Part shown: positions 26,043-36,350 of the stretch, one piece after another
Position numbering within the stretch: the first letter of the stretch is position 1
How the letters are laid out: each line of letters starts with the position of its first letter
Assembly: GCA_964494205.1 (NCBI GenBank)
Contig: CAZBRD010000006.1
Span: forward strand, 1 to 64,000
Source of the DNA: JBBTCX01 sp964494205
Lineage (GTDB): Bacteria; Planctomycetota; Phycisphaerae; UBA1845
Direction of reading: 5' to 3'
Length of the DNA stretch: 64,000 nt
Program-made: the position numbers and the translations under genes
The notes under the pieces: generated by a model
What the model was told of the DNA's origin: nothing
Database searches by the model: none
Seen by the model: the letters and a program-made list of their open reading frames with translations, nothing else

Positions 26043-27104
26043 ATGATCCAGCAGTATTGGAACCCGCGAAATATGATCGCTTCCTGCGTAACAACCGCCA
26101 TGATTCTCGCGCAAGGTTGCTCACCCGATTTCACGGGCGAACCACAGGAACCCACGTGGCAATTGGTTCAGGAACAGTTGCCTGCTGCACTGTTGTCGGT
26201 TTCCGGCACGTCACAAAGCGATATCTATACCGTGGGGGCTGACCCTGGCGACGGCATGGGGCCCTTTGTGCTGCACTATGATGGCAACGATTGGCAGCGT
26301 CTCGAAACCGGCGCGACAGGCGACCTCTGGTGGATAAGTGACCGGCTGATCAACAATGACTTTTGGCTGGCTGGCGAAAACGGCCTAATCCTTCGGTTCG
26401 ATCCTATCGCCGGCACATTCGATCGCCAGCAGACACCTGGCACCGAATTGCTTTTCGGCATCTGGGGCGCGAACTCAACCAACATCTGGGCGGTCGGCGG
26501 AAATCCCGAAGAGTTGGAAAACAACATCGGCGGCGTGATTTGGTTTTACAACGGCGCGGTTTGGTCCGTCGTCGACTTGTCACTGATCGCGCCGAACGGT
26601 ATTCCCGCGCTCTACAAAGTCTGGGGCCGCAGCGTCGACGAAGTCTACGCGTGCGGAGCGAACGGTGTCATTCTACGCTTCGACGGAACCAACTGGCTCC
26701 GCATCGATACCGACACCACCCGTCGGCTGTTCACGATCCACGGCAACGACACGCTCATCACAGCCGTCGGTGGATTCGGCAGCGGCGTGATCGAGGAGTA
26801 CGACGGGTTTTCCTTCAACGACGTGGCTGACGCCCTGACCCCGCAGCTCAACGGTGTCTATCTCAATGCGGACAACTTCGGAGTCGGTGTCGGCAATGGA
26901 GCATCAGTTGTTTTTCGTGGCGAAGACGGTGAATGGGTCACGCAAACCACAGGCCTGCAAACCGCCCGCGATTTCCACGGTGCATGGATTGACCCCAACG
27001 GCGGCGTGTGGGCCGTCGGTGGAAACGTGGTGAGCGATCCGCTGATCGACGGCATCGTCGCGTATTTCGGCGAGCGAAACGTTGCAACGGGTCTTAGCGA
27101 GTGA
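26043..27104 (+). CDS. Beta-propeller lipoprotein divergent from the mbnPH cluster
   Basis: Lipoprotein of 353 residues (lipobox ILAQGC). It contains about seven repeats of the form LLSVSGTSQSDIYTVG, GNDWQRLETG, LYKVWGRSVDEVYACG and GVILRFDGTNWLRID, a WG-x-S-x-x-D-(V/I)-(Y/W)-A-(V/C)-G propeller pattern common in myxobacterial and planctomycete lipoproteins. The ATG at 26043 is chosen because it precedes the signal directly. It shares the intergenic region with the big NHL gene, so it may be co-regulated. No catalytic residues are apparent. Confidence 0.8.
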   Translation: MIQQYWNPRNMIASCVTTAMILAQGCSPDFTGEPQEPTWQLVQEQLPAALLSVSGTSQSDIYTVGADPGDGMGPFVLHYDGNDWQRLETGATGDLWWISDRLINNDFWLAGENGLILRFDPIAGTFDRQQTPGTELLFGIWGANSTNIWAVGGNPEELENNIGGVIWFYNGAVWSVVDLSLIAPNGIPALYKVWGRSVDEVYACGANGVILRFDGTNWLRIDTDTTRRLFTIHGNDTLITAVGGFGSGVIEEYDGFSFNDVADALTPQLNGVYLNADNFGVGVGNGASVVFRGEDGEWVTQTTGLQTARDFHGAWIDPNGGVWAVGGNVVSDPLIDGIVAYFGERNVATGLSE

Positions 27105-27293
27105 ATCAATGTGCACTGTGCAATAACACCCAGCGGTGAACGTTCGTGCGCGTGAGAGGGTCTGCAAGAATGCCCCGCACGCGGCACATTATCCCTCAGT
27201 GATGCGATCTCGATTTCCGATATCAACAAACAAGAATTGCGTTTTCGTGACCGCGAATTCCAATGCGTTCCGCAGTCGATAGGATGCTGATGC

Positions 27294-27998
27294 ATGTACG
27301 ATCATGACGCTGCGGAATCCGCACCCAAGTCGCCTGAACCAACCCCGTTCGAACATCGCGCCATTCGCGCCTCGCAACTGCGCGATCGACTGGCCTGTCT
27401 TTGCGTATTCGCCATCGCATTCACGACGCTCCTGCACGTTGCCTGCTCCATGAGCACGCGCGAGAAGCTCACCCATTTCTTTTTCGACGTCCCTTCGGCA
27501 AACTCCGTGGCCGCAACCAATCCCCCAAATGATGCTGTACAACCAGCCGATCCCGTCGCGGAAAAAACCACAACGCCAGACAAGCCATCACCGCAAACTC
27601 ATTCTCAATTAGCCTCGATTCATCCCCCCTACCTCGAACGACAATGCACCGTCTGCCATGAAGCCGAACGCAGCAATCGGGTCAGCGCGACGATCATGGA
27701 TGAATGCAGTGACTGTCACGAAGACTACTTCGGAAAAAACGTCGAACATCCGCCCGTCCAGCGCAAGGAATGCATGAAGTGTCACGAGCCGCACATCAGC
27801 ACTGAGCCGCATCTGCTTACGCGCACACTCTTCCGCACCTGTATGCAATGTCACAAGAAGCCCGAAAACCTGAGCCCCGAATCACATTCCGGCGACGACG
27901 TTCAGAATTGCACCAAGTGCCACGACCCGCACTTTGGCAAGAGTCCGATGCTCAAGGCGGAAGTCAAAGCCGACCCTGAAGCAACTCCGCCGAAGTAA
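27294..27998 (+). CDS. Five-haem c-type cytochrome (doubled CXXCH type)
   Basis: A 234-residue protein with a charged N-terminus, one membrane segment or signal (about 33-52), a Pro-rich spacer and five CxxCH sites: CTVCH, CSDCH, CMKCH, CMQCH and CTKCH. The spacing and the EPH/DPH residues after the sites (CHEPH, CHDPH) fit the paired-CXXCH family of periplasmic electron carriers. It starts at ATG 27294 with TAGGA upstream. The gene follows the propeller lipoprotein on the same strand (189-base gap), opposite the MbnP/MbnH cluster. It is a plausible electron carrier for those haem proteins; this partnership is inferred from position only. Confidence 0.88.
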   Translation: MYDHDAAESAPKSPEPTPFEHRAIRASQLRDRLACLCVFAIAFTTLLHVACSMSTREKLTHFFFDVPSANSVAATNPPNDAVQPADPVAEKTTTPDKPSPQTHSQLASIHPPYLERQCTVCHEAERSNRVSATIMDECSDCHEDYFGKNVEHPPVQRKECMKCHEPHISTEPHLLTRTLFRTCMQCHKKPENLSPESHSGDDVQNCTKCHDPHFGKSPMLKAEVKADPEATPPK

Positions 27999-28023
27999 TC
28001 AATCCGATGATTTCCGTCCCGAA

Positions 28024-28170
28024 GGGCAACGCCGCTTAGTTCACGGCGTTGCCCGTAGGGACGACTGAGCGTCCGCTCTATCGTCCCTCCGCCACTTGCT
28101 ATTTTTACGATCTCGTTTTCGTTCAAGTGCCAACAAAATGGCACGAACCGAGTCTCCTCGATCCGTGCCA
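28024..28170. repeat. Palindrome cluster in a convergent intergenic region
   Basis: Between the five-haem cytochrome and the M4 peptidase ends lie GGGCAACGCCG/CGGCGTTGCCC (28024-28054), GGGACGA/TCGTCCC (28058-28087), and GTGCCA/TGGCAC (28127-28144) followed by another GTGCCA at 28165. The first is a strong 11-bp hairpin that could end transcription from either side, though T-runs are weak. Confidence 0.65.
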
Positions 28171-28242
28171 AGTATCATTTCAACTCAAACGATAAACGTG
28201 AATCACTCGCCCATTAGGGTCGAGCCATTCACCTCAACCATC

Positions 28243-31200
28243 TCACGGACAAACCGCCGGGCAGTTTGGTTGACCACCCGAGAACGCGCTCAGTTCCGCC
28301 AGGATGTCATCCAGCGTAATTGCGCCGTCCGGAACGCACGGAGCGATGTCGTAATTCTCCAGCGTCGTTCCGATCGGGTAGCTGCCGCCGAACGCACCCA
28401 GCATACGCAAAATGTCATCGAGATTGATGATCGCGTCACCGGTCAGTTCACCATATTGCCCCGTCTCAACCACAACTTCCGTGGAAAAATTCGGCGTTTC
28501 AACGGAGCCGCAATCGCTCAGCACAAAATACTGGGCCATCGCAATGATTTCCGAATCGCCGATGTACGTCGTCGCCCAGACCGCGGGCAACTGGTAAACC
28601 GGTGTGTCGCCAAGACTGCCGTCCGCTTGTGCGAAACGATTGAGACAGGAAACATCGTTGTCTCCCGGATGGCCGACCACACGAATGGCCACAGGCGTGC
28701 TGCTCGCAGCCGGCGTCACCGCGATGTACTTCGAACCAACGCCCTCCGCCTCCGGCGCTTCACAGATGCAATGGTTGGTACCCTCGTCGCACAACAACGG
28801 ATTGCCACATGGATTTCCCGACGACGAACAACCCGCACCCGCGTTGCACGTTTCAATGCCTGTGCAGAACAATCCGTCATCGCACAATGAGTCATTCGTG
28901 ACGTTCGAACAAGCGCCACTGACGCACGTATCAACCGTGCACGAAACGCCGTCGTTGCAATGGGCAGCCGTCAGGCACTCCACGCACGCATTCATCGTCT
29001 CATCGCAGAAATCGCCACCGCTGCACGGATTACCCGTCGAAGTGCAGCCCGACAGCACATTGCACGATTCCGTACCGTTGCAGAACAATCCGTCATTGCA
29101 CAGCGCGTCATTTGCAATGTTCGAGCACGCTCCGCTCTCGCAGGTATCCTGCGTGCACGAAACGCCGTCGTTGCAATTGGCTGCGGTCAGACACTCCACG
29201 CAGATATTGTTCGTCTCATCGCAAAGCTCGGGACATCCGCTCGCACCGCCGACGCACACACCGCCTGAGCAAGTGTCATTCGTCGTGCAGAACAAGCCAT
29301 CACTGCACGACACACTGTTGTTCGGATTCGAGCACACACCGGATGTGCACACGTCGTTCGTACACGGATTTCCGTCGGCACAATCCGCAGGCGTGACACA
29401 CGCAACCACCGTCGCGACGACCACGTCATCGAGGGCACCTTCAATGAGATTGCCGTTGCCACCCGCTCCGTCGCTCGCGCCGAAACGCACTCGAACCGTG
29501 GCCGTCAACGATATGAATGACTCAAGCGAGACGCTGCCCTGGGTCCACGAATTGGCGTTCACGCTGGAACCGAGGTTCTCAACCGTAACCCATGAACTGC
29601 CGTTGTTGCTGGATGCCTCGACGCGGTAGAAATCGTTCGCGTCTTCGTTGACGTCTCGATTGTAGAACCATCGATAGTAAAGCAATTGCGCTGATGTTTG
29701 GCCGGCGAGGTTAATCGTCGGGGTCATCAACCAGGTCACGCCGCCGTCCACATCGTCCGTGCCCAACGCGCCGGTTGGGTTCTGGCCCGTGAACGCACAC
29801 AGCGAGCCATCCAGGCCGGTTTCAGGCTGGGCCTGATTTCCGTTTTCCGCAGTGCCAACAGGATTACCAAATATCCAAGCACCAGCCGTCGCCGTGCTAC
29901 CGGCCGAGTGCAGCGTCCAACCCTGCACGTTGCCACTCTCGAACGCTTCCTGGAAAACAGGTGTCAGGCATTGATTGTTGGCCTCATCACAAATCTGCGG
30001 ACTGTTGCACGTTGCAGATGCACTCTGGCACGCACCGGAGACGCATGTCTCCACGCCGTTGCAGAACAAACCGTCATCGCACTCGCTGTTGTTCGAACAC
30101 GGGCAGACATACAACTTGAAATCAGCCAGGTACCACCCGACGTTGCCCGTGCAGCCGTCCTTGCCGAAATCAAATCGAATCTGGAACGTCTCGCCGCCGG
30201 AAACATAACTCTCGAGATCGAGCAGCGTGGTTCCCCATCCACCACCCGCACCAGTCCACGCGGCTTGTCCCGCCATGGGATTCGTATTGTTGTTGGTGCT
30301 CAGCGAAGTGTTGTACTCGTTGTATTCAAACGCGCTGGCAGGAACGAGTTGCCACGCACCGCCATTGATACGCACGCTGATGTTGCCGCCATCGTAACTT
30401 GCCTCGGTCGCAATGTAGTGCGTGAACGCAATCGTCGGTCGACTCAAATTCGCAGGCAGATTAATCACCGGGCTGACCAATGAATGCACGCCCGATTCAT
30501 CCTGACCATTGCAATCCCCAAAATCCGGATCATCGCAGAACCAAGCCGTTCCCGTCATCGGGGCAGGCAAGTCTGTCGTCTGTACCCAGTTGTACGGAGT
30601 CGGCGGATTCGTGTTCGAAACCGTCCATCCATTCGCGCCGCTTTCGAAGTTGTCTGAGTAAAGAACCGATTGCGGATCGCATTGCGTTGGCGGAACAGGA
30701 TTGAGCACTGACACCGTCGCACCGCAGGCACCATCCGTGTTCATTTCAACCGCCAGACAAGCCTCCGTCACCTGCACCACATCACTTGCGGTAATCGAAC
30801 TCGCCGACGCGAGACCGGTGCGTGGATCATTGGGTGTCGTGCCCACCAAATCCTGCGCCGCCTGCGTCAACGCGAGATAGGCATCCTGATAATCAGATGA
30901 AGGCGTCAAATAAGTTGTCAACGCGCGATACCAAATCGCGCCCGACTTGATCGGCCCAATTCCAATCGCGGTGTGACCATTAAATGTCTTGCCATCCGTA
31001 ACCATGGCGAACGCGTGGTTCAGAATTCCGCTGCCGCTGTGCACGCCGCCGGCATCATTTCCCGGGCAAGTTTGAAGTGAACTGTTGTTCCTGTCAGGGT
31101 GACCCTCACACGGTGGGTTCCACATGTCGCGAATCGAACCGCCAAACGCAGTCGCATCCTCACCAATCAACCATCGCATTCCATCAGCGTACCCAGGCGC

Positions 31201-32415
31201 GGTGCTGCACGAACTGGTGCGCAAGTTATTGGGAGTATCCACGCCCGGTCCCGTCGCGTGCGTCGGCCACGGCGTACCGCCCGGTGTTCCCGCGAACGCA
31301 GCGTTGCCGTTAAACAAGTCGATCAACTCACCAAAGACGTCGGAGTATCCCTCGTTTATCTGGCCTGATTGATTCTGATACACAAGGTCCGCGGTGTACT
31401 GCGTGACACCGTGTGAAAGCTCATGCCCTACAACATCGTCGGTTACGGTGTTGTCGCAGAAGGCCATCTGCACTCCGTTCCAAAACGCGTTCGGACAGGG
31501 CGGATTGATAAACGTCGAATTGACGGTGGCAATCATCGTTAGGCCCGCATCGTCGATGCTGTCGCGGTTATGTGCACGGAAGAAATAGTCGTAGGTGTCA
31601 CCGTAATAGTCATACGCCCGGTTCGCATCGACAAGCCCGACAGCCGGTGCGCCTTCGCCGCGTACAAGAACTCCCGGCAACCCAGCCGCGTTCTGCCCAT
31701 CATAAATCGCACGGTTCTTTGCGGTGTGAATCAAAGACCACTGATCAAGTATGCGACCGTTGTGTGCATCAACAAAGAAAGCCTCGCGCAGTGGAGCGTT
31801 CGTGTCCGCGAGAATCACGTAATAAGCGAGGTGTGCGCCGATCGAAGGATCGCCATACCAACCCGGATCGACGATGACGAGTTCCGCTCGCTCGATCCAC
31901 GGGTTTCCATGCTCAATGACATCCGCGGCGATGCTTGCCGCTTCATCCGCCGATAGATCTGCCACCGTATTAAGCTTGTCCGAAATTGGATAGAAATCAC
32001 CGTTGGCTGAACTCACTCCGCCATTGACGTTCTGATGCACCTTGACGACGCCGGAGAACACACGAACGCCGTTGTGATACTGCTCATAGGTTGTCGTTGT
32101 GTAGCCGATGCTATCGACGCCCGCCTTCGCAACTGCCAGCTCTGTTTGATGATCTTTGATTCCAAACAGATGTCCGTATTGTTCGAGAAAATCAGTCGGA
32201 AGAATGTTGGCCACACCCGCCTTTGGTGTAACCGGAATCGCGTTTCCATTGGTGGGTGTCACAAACGTCGCCAAGCCCGTCGCCGGCGAAGTCTGAATGT
32301 TCACGGTCTGGACGGGCGCCGGTGCTGCCGCTCCGAACAAAGTCGAAGCTCCAAGCACCAATGAACAACAAAGAACCAGTGAATGAATGAGAATAGACCG
32401 CAACTGATACTTCAT
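28243..32415 (-). CDS. Large secreted M4 (thermolysin-like) metallopeptidase with Cys-rich repeats and dockerin-like end
   Basis: A 1390-residue exported protein with signal peptide 1-29 and AAAGGAA upstream of the ATG. A propeptide with FTP-like and PepSY-like parts (about 70-225) precedes the M4 catalytic domain. Zinc ligands are in HELSH (331-335) and NEGYSD (354-359), and the later GGVHSGSGILNHAF carries the catalytic His. After about residue 580 there are two jelly-roll domains with FESGANGWTVS and FESGNVQGWTLH starts. These are separated and followed by Cys-rich modules (CDDGLFCNGVETC, CLTAANCNDGVSCTQDTC and others). The C-terminus (GDAIINLDDILRMLGAFGG, DGAITLDDILAELSAFSGG) is dockerin-like. 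A secreted scavenging protease that may be matured autocatalytically. Confidence 0.92.
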   Translation of the reverse strand: MKYQLRSILIHSLVLCCSLVLGASTLFGAAAPAPVQTVNIQTSPATGLATFVTPTNGNAIPVTPKAGVANILPTDFLEQYGHLFGIKDHQTELAVAKAGVDSIGYTTTTYEQYHNGVRVFSGVVKVHQNVNGGVSSANGDFYPISDKLNTVADLSADEAASIAADVIEHGNPWIERAELVIVDPGWYGDPSIGAHLAYYVILADTNAPLREAFFVDAHNGRILDQWSLIHTAKNRAIYDGQNAAGLPGVLVRGEGAPAVGLVDANRAYDYYGDTYDYFFRAHNRDSIDDAGLTMIATVNSTFINPPCPNAFWNGVQMAFCDNTVTDDVVGHELSHGVTQYTADLVYQNQSGQINEGYSDVFGELIDLFNGNAAFAGTPGGTPWPTHATGPGVDTPNNLRTSSCSTAPGYADGMRWLIGEDATAFGGSIRDMWNPPCEGHPDRNNSSLQTCPGNDAGGVHSGSGILNHAFAMVTDGKTFNGHTAIGIGPIKSGAIWYRALTTYLTPSSDYQDAYLALTQAAQDLVGTTPNDPRTGLASASSITASDVVQVTEACLAVEMNTDGACGATVSVLNPVPPTQCDPQSVLYSDNFESGANGWTVSNTNPPTPYNWVQTTDLPAPMTGTAWFCDDPDFGDCNGQDESGVHSLVSPVINLPANLSRPTIAFTHYIATEASYDGGNISVRINGGAWQLVPASAFEYNEYNTSLSTNNNTNPMAGQAAWTGAGGGWGTTLLDLESYVSGGETFQIRFDFGKDGCTGNVGWYLADFKLYVCPCSNNSECDDGLFCNGVETCVSGACQSASATCNSPQICDEANNQCLTPVFQEAFESGNVQGWTLHSAGSTATAGAWIFGNPVGTAENGNQAQPETGLDGSLCAFTGQNPTGALGTDDVDGGVTWLMTPTINLAGQTSAQLLYYRWFYNRDVNEDANDFYRVEASSNNGSSWVTVENLGSSVNANSWTQGSVSLESFISLTATVRVRFGASDGAGGNGNLIEGALDDVVVATVVACVTPADCADGNPCTNDVCTSGVCSNPNNSVSCSDGLFCTTNDTCSGGVCVGGASGCPELCDETNNICVECLTAANCNDGVSCTQDTCESGACSNIANDALCNDGLFCNGTESCNVLSGCTSTGNPCSGGDFCDETMNACVECLTAAHCNDGVSCTVDTCVSGACSNVTNDSLCDDGLFCTGIETCNAGAGCSSSGNPCGNPLLCDEGTNHCICEAPEAEGVGSKYIAVTPAASSTPVAIRVVGHPGDNDVSCLNRFAQADGSLGDTPVYQLPAVWATTYIGDSEIIAMAQYFVLSDCGSVETPNFSTEVVVETGQYGELTGDAIINLDDILRMLGAFGGSYPIGTTLENYDIAPCVPDGAITLDDILAELSAFSGGQPNCPAVCP

Positions 32416-33017
32416 ATCTGGTGGATTCCTTTCGCGGACGGAGTAAAGCCCCGCGTGCGGGCGGCTAGCTGGTGGGACGTATTAACGCTCAAACGCCGTA
32501 AGCTGCTGCGGGTAGGCCGTCTCTAACACTACTCTTTATGACGAAACAGCGCCAGGATGCTTCCAGCGACCTTCCCCACGATTCAGTCGCGTTCGAATCC
32601 GCCAGGTTGATTGGCTGACCCGGAACTCCCCCTCCTGACAGTAGACAGCATAGCTGAATGAGTCCACAACGTCCAATATTATCGAACCTGAATTCTCAAT
32701 GAAGGCCAAGCGCCGGCAGGTCAATGTGTGAGCCGGGAACTAATAGTCCTCATTGATCGCCGATTCTTTTCGCAAGAGCCCCATTCGAATAGTTCGCCCC
32801 ATAACTCGATCGCACAATGGGCATGTCAAAATCCGCAACCTTTATGCTGGATTCCACACGTACCGATATTTTCGTATGGGCGTTTTGAAACGCCGTTCGT
32901 CCGCATTCCGGCAAAGTCGGGGATCGTAAACGATGCTGGAATGCGATTAGCAATTCGCAACTCCGGGTGCATTCGCCAGCCGTGTCTTTGCGCTGTTCGC
33001 GTCGAAGGATGCTTGCG
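32416..33017. other. Intergenic region between M4 peptidase and histidine kinase
   Basis: About 600 bases between divergent genes. Short frames on either strand have no signal, motif or ribosome site. GAAGGA at 33004-33009 is the probable ribosome site of the kinase. No RNA gene or repeat family member was recognised here. Confidence 0.5.
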
Positions 33018-34712
33018 ATGTCACCTTTCGGAAACATCCGCATGCCACCAGCTCCGCTTCATCCAGAAGAGAGTGCCCGCCTAGCGGAACTTCGCGCACT
33101 CCATATTCTCGATTCCCCCCAGGAGGCAGCCTTTCAGCAGCTGACGGAATTGGCGTCCCGAATTCTGGAGACGCCCATAGCTGCCATCAGCCTCGTCGAC
33201 AAAGAGCGCGAATGGTTCAAAGCGTGCGTGGGCACGGATAGCCGACAGGCCGATCGCAAGATCGCCTTCTGCTCATACACAATCCTCAGTGACTCCCCGC
33301 TCATCGTTCCCGACGCGCGACTCGACCCGCGCTTCAAGGACAATCCACAAGTCACGGCTCTGGGAATTCGATCGTACGCCGGTGCGCCGATTCGAACGAG
33401 CAAAGGCCAAAACATCGGAGCCTTCTGCGTCAAGGATCGCCGACCGCGCACCTTCAGCGAGCGTGACATCAAGTCTTTGGAAGACCTAGCAGCCTCGGTG
33501 GCGTACATGATTGAGATGCGCGCGCTGCGCGAGGAAGCTGAACGTGCAAAAGCCATCAAGAGCGAATTCCTCGCCAACATGAGCCACGAAATTCGCACAC
33601 CCATGACCGCCATCCTCGGCTTCTGCGAAATGCTCCACGATCCAGAGACCAGCGAAGACGATCGCCTGAATTTCGCCGAAACCATCCGCACCAATGGCCT
33701 GCACCTCTTGGGTCTGATCAACGACATTCTTGATTTTTCCAAGGTGGAAGCAGGCATGCTCGTCGTCGAAAAAGCGCCGACGTCGCCGGCTCGCATGCTC
33801 AACGACGTCATCAACCTCTTTCAGCCGCAGGCGCGGAAACGAAACAACCAGCTGATTGGCAAGTGCAGCCCGCGCGTTCCGGACCTCGTGACAACCGATC
33901 CGATTCGACTGAAACAAGCCATCGTCAACCTCGTAGGAAATGCCTGCAAATTCACCGAAGATGGTTCAATCGGCATCGAGCTGGAATTCGATCGCAAGGA
34001 ACATTGTCTTCGAGTGACAGTCACTGACACCGGCATCGGCATGACCGATGAACAGCTCGGCAAGCTCTTCAAGCCGTTTACCCAGGCCGATTCTTCCACC
34101 ACGCGGCGATTCGGCGGAACCGGGCTTGGCCTGAGCATTTCAAAACGTATTGCTCAGTTGCTCGGCGGCGACATTGTGGTCACCAGCACCTCTGGCAAAG
34201 GCAGCAGCTTTACGCTGACCGCTAACGCCCCAATGGCGGAAGCAAACGACACAGCGCACCATCCGAACCCACTGCCGCAAGCGCGATCATCCGACATGAT
34301 CAACACACCGTCGCTTAAGGGCATTCGCGTACTGCTCGTCGAAGATGGTGAAGACAATCGACGTCTTATCCAGTACATCCTTTCCAAAGCCGAAGCCGAC
34401 CTGCAAATCGCCGAAGACGGGAAACAGGGCGTCGCAGCCGCTACCTCCGCCGAAAAGCAGGGCCGGCCATTCGATGTCGTGCTGATGGACATGCAAATGC
34501 CCGTCATGGATGGATTCACCGCGGTCAAGAAACTTCGTGATGGCGGCTACGAGCACCCGGTTATCGCCTTATCTGCCCACGGCATGAAAGAGCAGATTAA
34601 CCGCTGCCTCGAAGCCGGGTGTGACAGCTATTTGGCTAAGCCAGTCGACCGCAACAATCTCATTTCGGAGATAGCTCAATGGGCCGCCCGCAGAGCACAA
34701 CCTGTATCCTGA
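33018..34712 (+). CDS. GAF-domain hybrid sensor histidine kinase
   Basis: Cytosolic kinase of 564 residues from the ATG at 33018, chosen because GAAGGA lies 8 bases before it; in-frame starts at 33009 and GTG 32967 are alternatives. A GAF domain (about 20-160, with SLVDKEREWFKACVG and RSYAGAPI) senses an unknown ligand. The HisKA box NMSHEIRTPM holds the phospho-acceptor His190. The ATPase domain has NLVGNACKFTEDG, DTGIGM and GGTGLGLSI. After a linker, a receiver domain (about 430-555) has VEDGEDN, the phospho-acceptor in LMDMQMPVMDG, and ALSAHG plus AKPVD. No transmembrane segment and no output domain are present. An orphan kinase: no partner regulator lies nearby. Confidence 0.93.
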   Translation: MSPFGNIRMPPAPLHPEESARLAELRALHILDSPQEAAFQQLTELASRILETPIAAISLVDKEREWFKACVGTDSRQADRKIAFCSYTILSDSPLIVPDARLDPRFKDNPQVTALGIRSYAGAPIRTSKGQNIGAFCVKDRRPRTFSERDIKSLEDLAASVAYMIEMRALREEAERAKAIKSEFLANMSHEIRTPMTAILGFCEMLHDPETSEDDRLNFAETIRTNGLHLLGLINDILDFSKVEAGMLVVEKAPTSPARMLNDVINLFQPQARKRNNQLIGKCSPRVPDLVTTDPIRLKQAIVNLVGNACKFTEDGSIGIELEFDRKEHCLRVTVTDTGIGMTDEQLGKLFKPFTQADSSTTRRFGGTGLGLSISKRIAQLLGGDIVVTSTSGKGSSFTLTANAPMAEANDTAHHPNPLPQARSSDMINTPSLKGIRVLLVEDGEDNRRLIQYILSKAEADLQIAEDGKQGVAAATSAEKQGRPFDVVLMDMQMPVMDGFTAVKKLRDGGYEHPVIALSAHGMKEQINRCLEAGCDSYLAKPVDRNNLISEIAQWAARRAQPVS

Positions 34713-35081
34713 ACACGGCCAATCGATCCATAAACAACTACCAATAAAGATGTTAAGGTAGTCCGATCGACATCGGCCACATTGAACGTGCACGAACCGC
34801 CGCTTGAAGGCTAACCGATTGGCCCGTCCAGCTTACCGATAGTTTTTCAATCAGTACCGGTCATCCATTGGCCGATAATGTCGAAAAGTAGGCTGCGCCA
34901 GCGACATTGCAATTCGCCCGCGCCTACCATAAGAACGTGGTCTATTAGCCGGGCCTCCCGGCGAAATGTTCAGCCAGTCCGATGCCGCATCGCCTGGTTT
35001 GATGGGGATATTGCAGCGGCAACTGACGCGGACTTTGACGTCAAGCAAGAGACGAAACAACAACAGCCTGAGGGAAACTCC
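34713..35081. other. Intergenic region upstream of the NDN-rich lipoprotein
   Basis: This 369-base region between two plus-strand genes holds no convincing gene. TGAGGGAAA just before 35082 is the likely ribosome site of the next gene. No palindrome of the dispersed families was seen. Confidence 0.45.
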
Positions 35082-36176
35082 ATGAAATTTCACAGTATCG
35101 TCGCATCTCAAAACTGGTCACGATGGATGAGCGTAACCGCCGCGTTCGCTCTTCTCGCTTTCATCGGCTGCGGTTCGATGGACGGCGGTGGAGCCGGTGG
35201 CGGATGCACACCTCCACCCAGCAACCAGAACGATAACGTAGCTGGCAACGACAACACCACGGGTAACGACAATGAACCCGCCGGCAACGACAACACCGTC
35301 GATAACGACAACGAGCCGGTCGACAATGAAAACGAAAACGACAACGTTTCCGTCGGTAACGACAACAACGGTACCGGCAACAACGACAACGGCACTGGTT
35401 CCAATGACAACGAAGAACCGGGCAACGACAACGACGTCAACAACAACGACAACGAAGACGAGAACGTCAACGATAACACAAGCACCAACAGCAATGCCAA
35501 CGCCAACAGCAACTCAAACGTCAACGGCAATGGCAACGTGAACGTCAACTCCAACACGGGTGGTGGCGGCGGTGGCAACAATGAACCGCTCGAAACCAAG
35601 ACCTCCGGCGACGAACGCGCCTGCGCTGCTGCACCAGCCGTTTGCGACACGGTCACCCTGTCACTCGATCCAAGCGTAACGACTGCCGCGTGCTTCCAGA
35701 GCGTCCAATGGACACAGGCCGCGACAGACGCGATACAGGTGACTCTGACGCCGGGAACACTTGGCAGTGCGACGTTCTCTGTGCCGCGCGTGAACCAAGT
35801 CACCACGAGCGTTGATCTGCATTTCAATGTGGTCTCTGCAGCCTGCACGGCACACGGCACGATGGGAACAGCTACGGTCTCCATCCAGATCGCGAATGCA
35901 TCCTGGGTCGGTCTGCCGACTTGCCTCGAAATTGGCGACGTCATCGACATTGATGAGGCCACAATCGCCGTCGTTACGGGTAACCCGACCAATTCACTCA
36001 AGCTCGTATCGGTGGAGGGCCTGACCAACGAAGACGACTACAATCCGTTTAGCGGAGTTTTGTCGCCGACCGCCGGCGCGGGTACGACCGTTATGGCGCG
36101 GATTCAGGTGTTCGGCACAGCCGGTCTTCTCGACGAAGTCGAGCAGAACGTCATGATCATGGCTACCTGCCCGTGA
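35082..36176 (+). CDS. Lipoprotein with very long Asn/Asp-rich tether
   Basis: A 364-residue protein with lipobox AFIGCG after a Trp-rich basic N-terminus. Residues about 48-170 are almost entirely Asn, Asp, Gly, Glu, Thr and Ser in NDN/NEN/NSN patterns, an extreme version of the short tethers of other lipoproteins here; the DNA there is a run of AAC-GAC and AAC-AAC codons. The C-terminal 190 residues form a compact Cys-containing beta domain (CAAAPAVCDTV, ACFQSVQW, PRVNQVTTSVDLHFNVVS) of unknown family. Probably surface-exposed, with the tether spanning envelope layers. Followed by a good terminator. Confidence 0.8.
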   Translation: MKFHSIVASQNWSRWMSVTAAFALLAFIGCGSMDGGGAGGGCTPPPSNQNDNVAGNDNTTGNDNEPAGNDNTVDNDNEPVDNENENDNVSVGNDNNGTGNNDNGTGSNDNEEPGNDNDVNNNDNEDENVNDNTSTNSNANANSNSNVNGNGNVNVNSNTGGGGGGNNEPLETKTSGDERACAAAPAVCDTVTLSLDPSVTTAACFQSVQWTQAATDAIQVTLTPGTLGSATFSVPRVNQVTTSVDLHFNVVSAACTAHGTMGTATVSIQIANASWVGLPTCLEIGDVIDIDEATIAVVTGNPTNSLKLVSVEGLTNEDDYNPFSGVLSPTAGAGTTVMARIQVFGTAGLLDEVEQNVMIMATCP

Positions 36177-36203
36177 TCGCCTGACAAGAAACGTAATTAG
36201 TCG

Positions 36204-36235
36204 AAGGGCTGCCTGAAAAGGCGGCCCTTTTTTTA
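36204..36235 (+). terminator. Rho-independent terminator of the NDN-rich lipoprotein gene
   Basis: AAGGGCTGCC (36204-36213) pairs with GGCGGCCCTT (36220-36229) with one wobble pair around a TGAAAA loop, and runs into a tract of T residues. It sits 28 bases after the stop codon. Confidence 0.9.
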
Positions 36236-36350
36236 TGCGCGCATTTGCTCAAAAAAGTTGCGGACTGTCCTTTCTCTCATCGCGTTAACTCATGACGAGG
36301 CGCGTTTCGCATTAACGATTCATCCTCCTTCCAGAGCGAATGTCGCCCTC

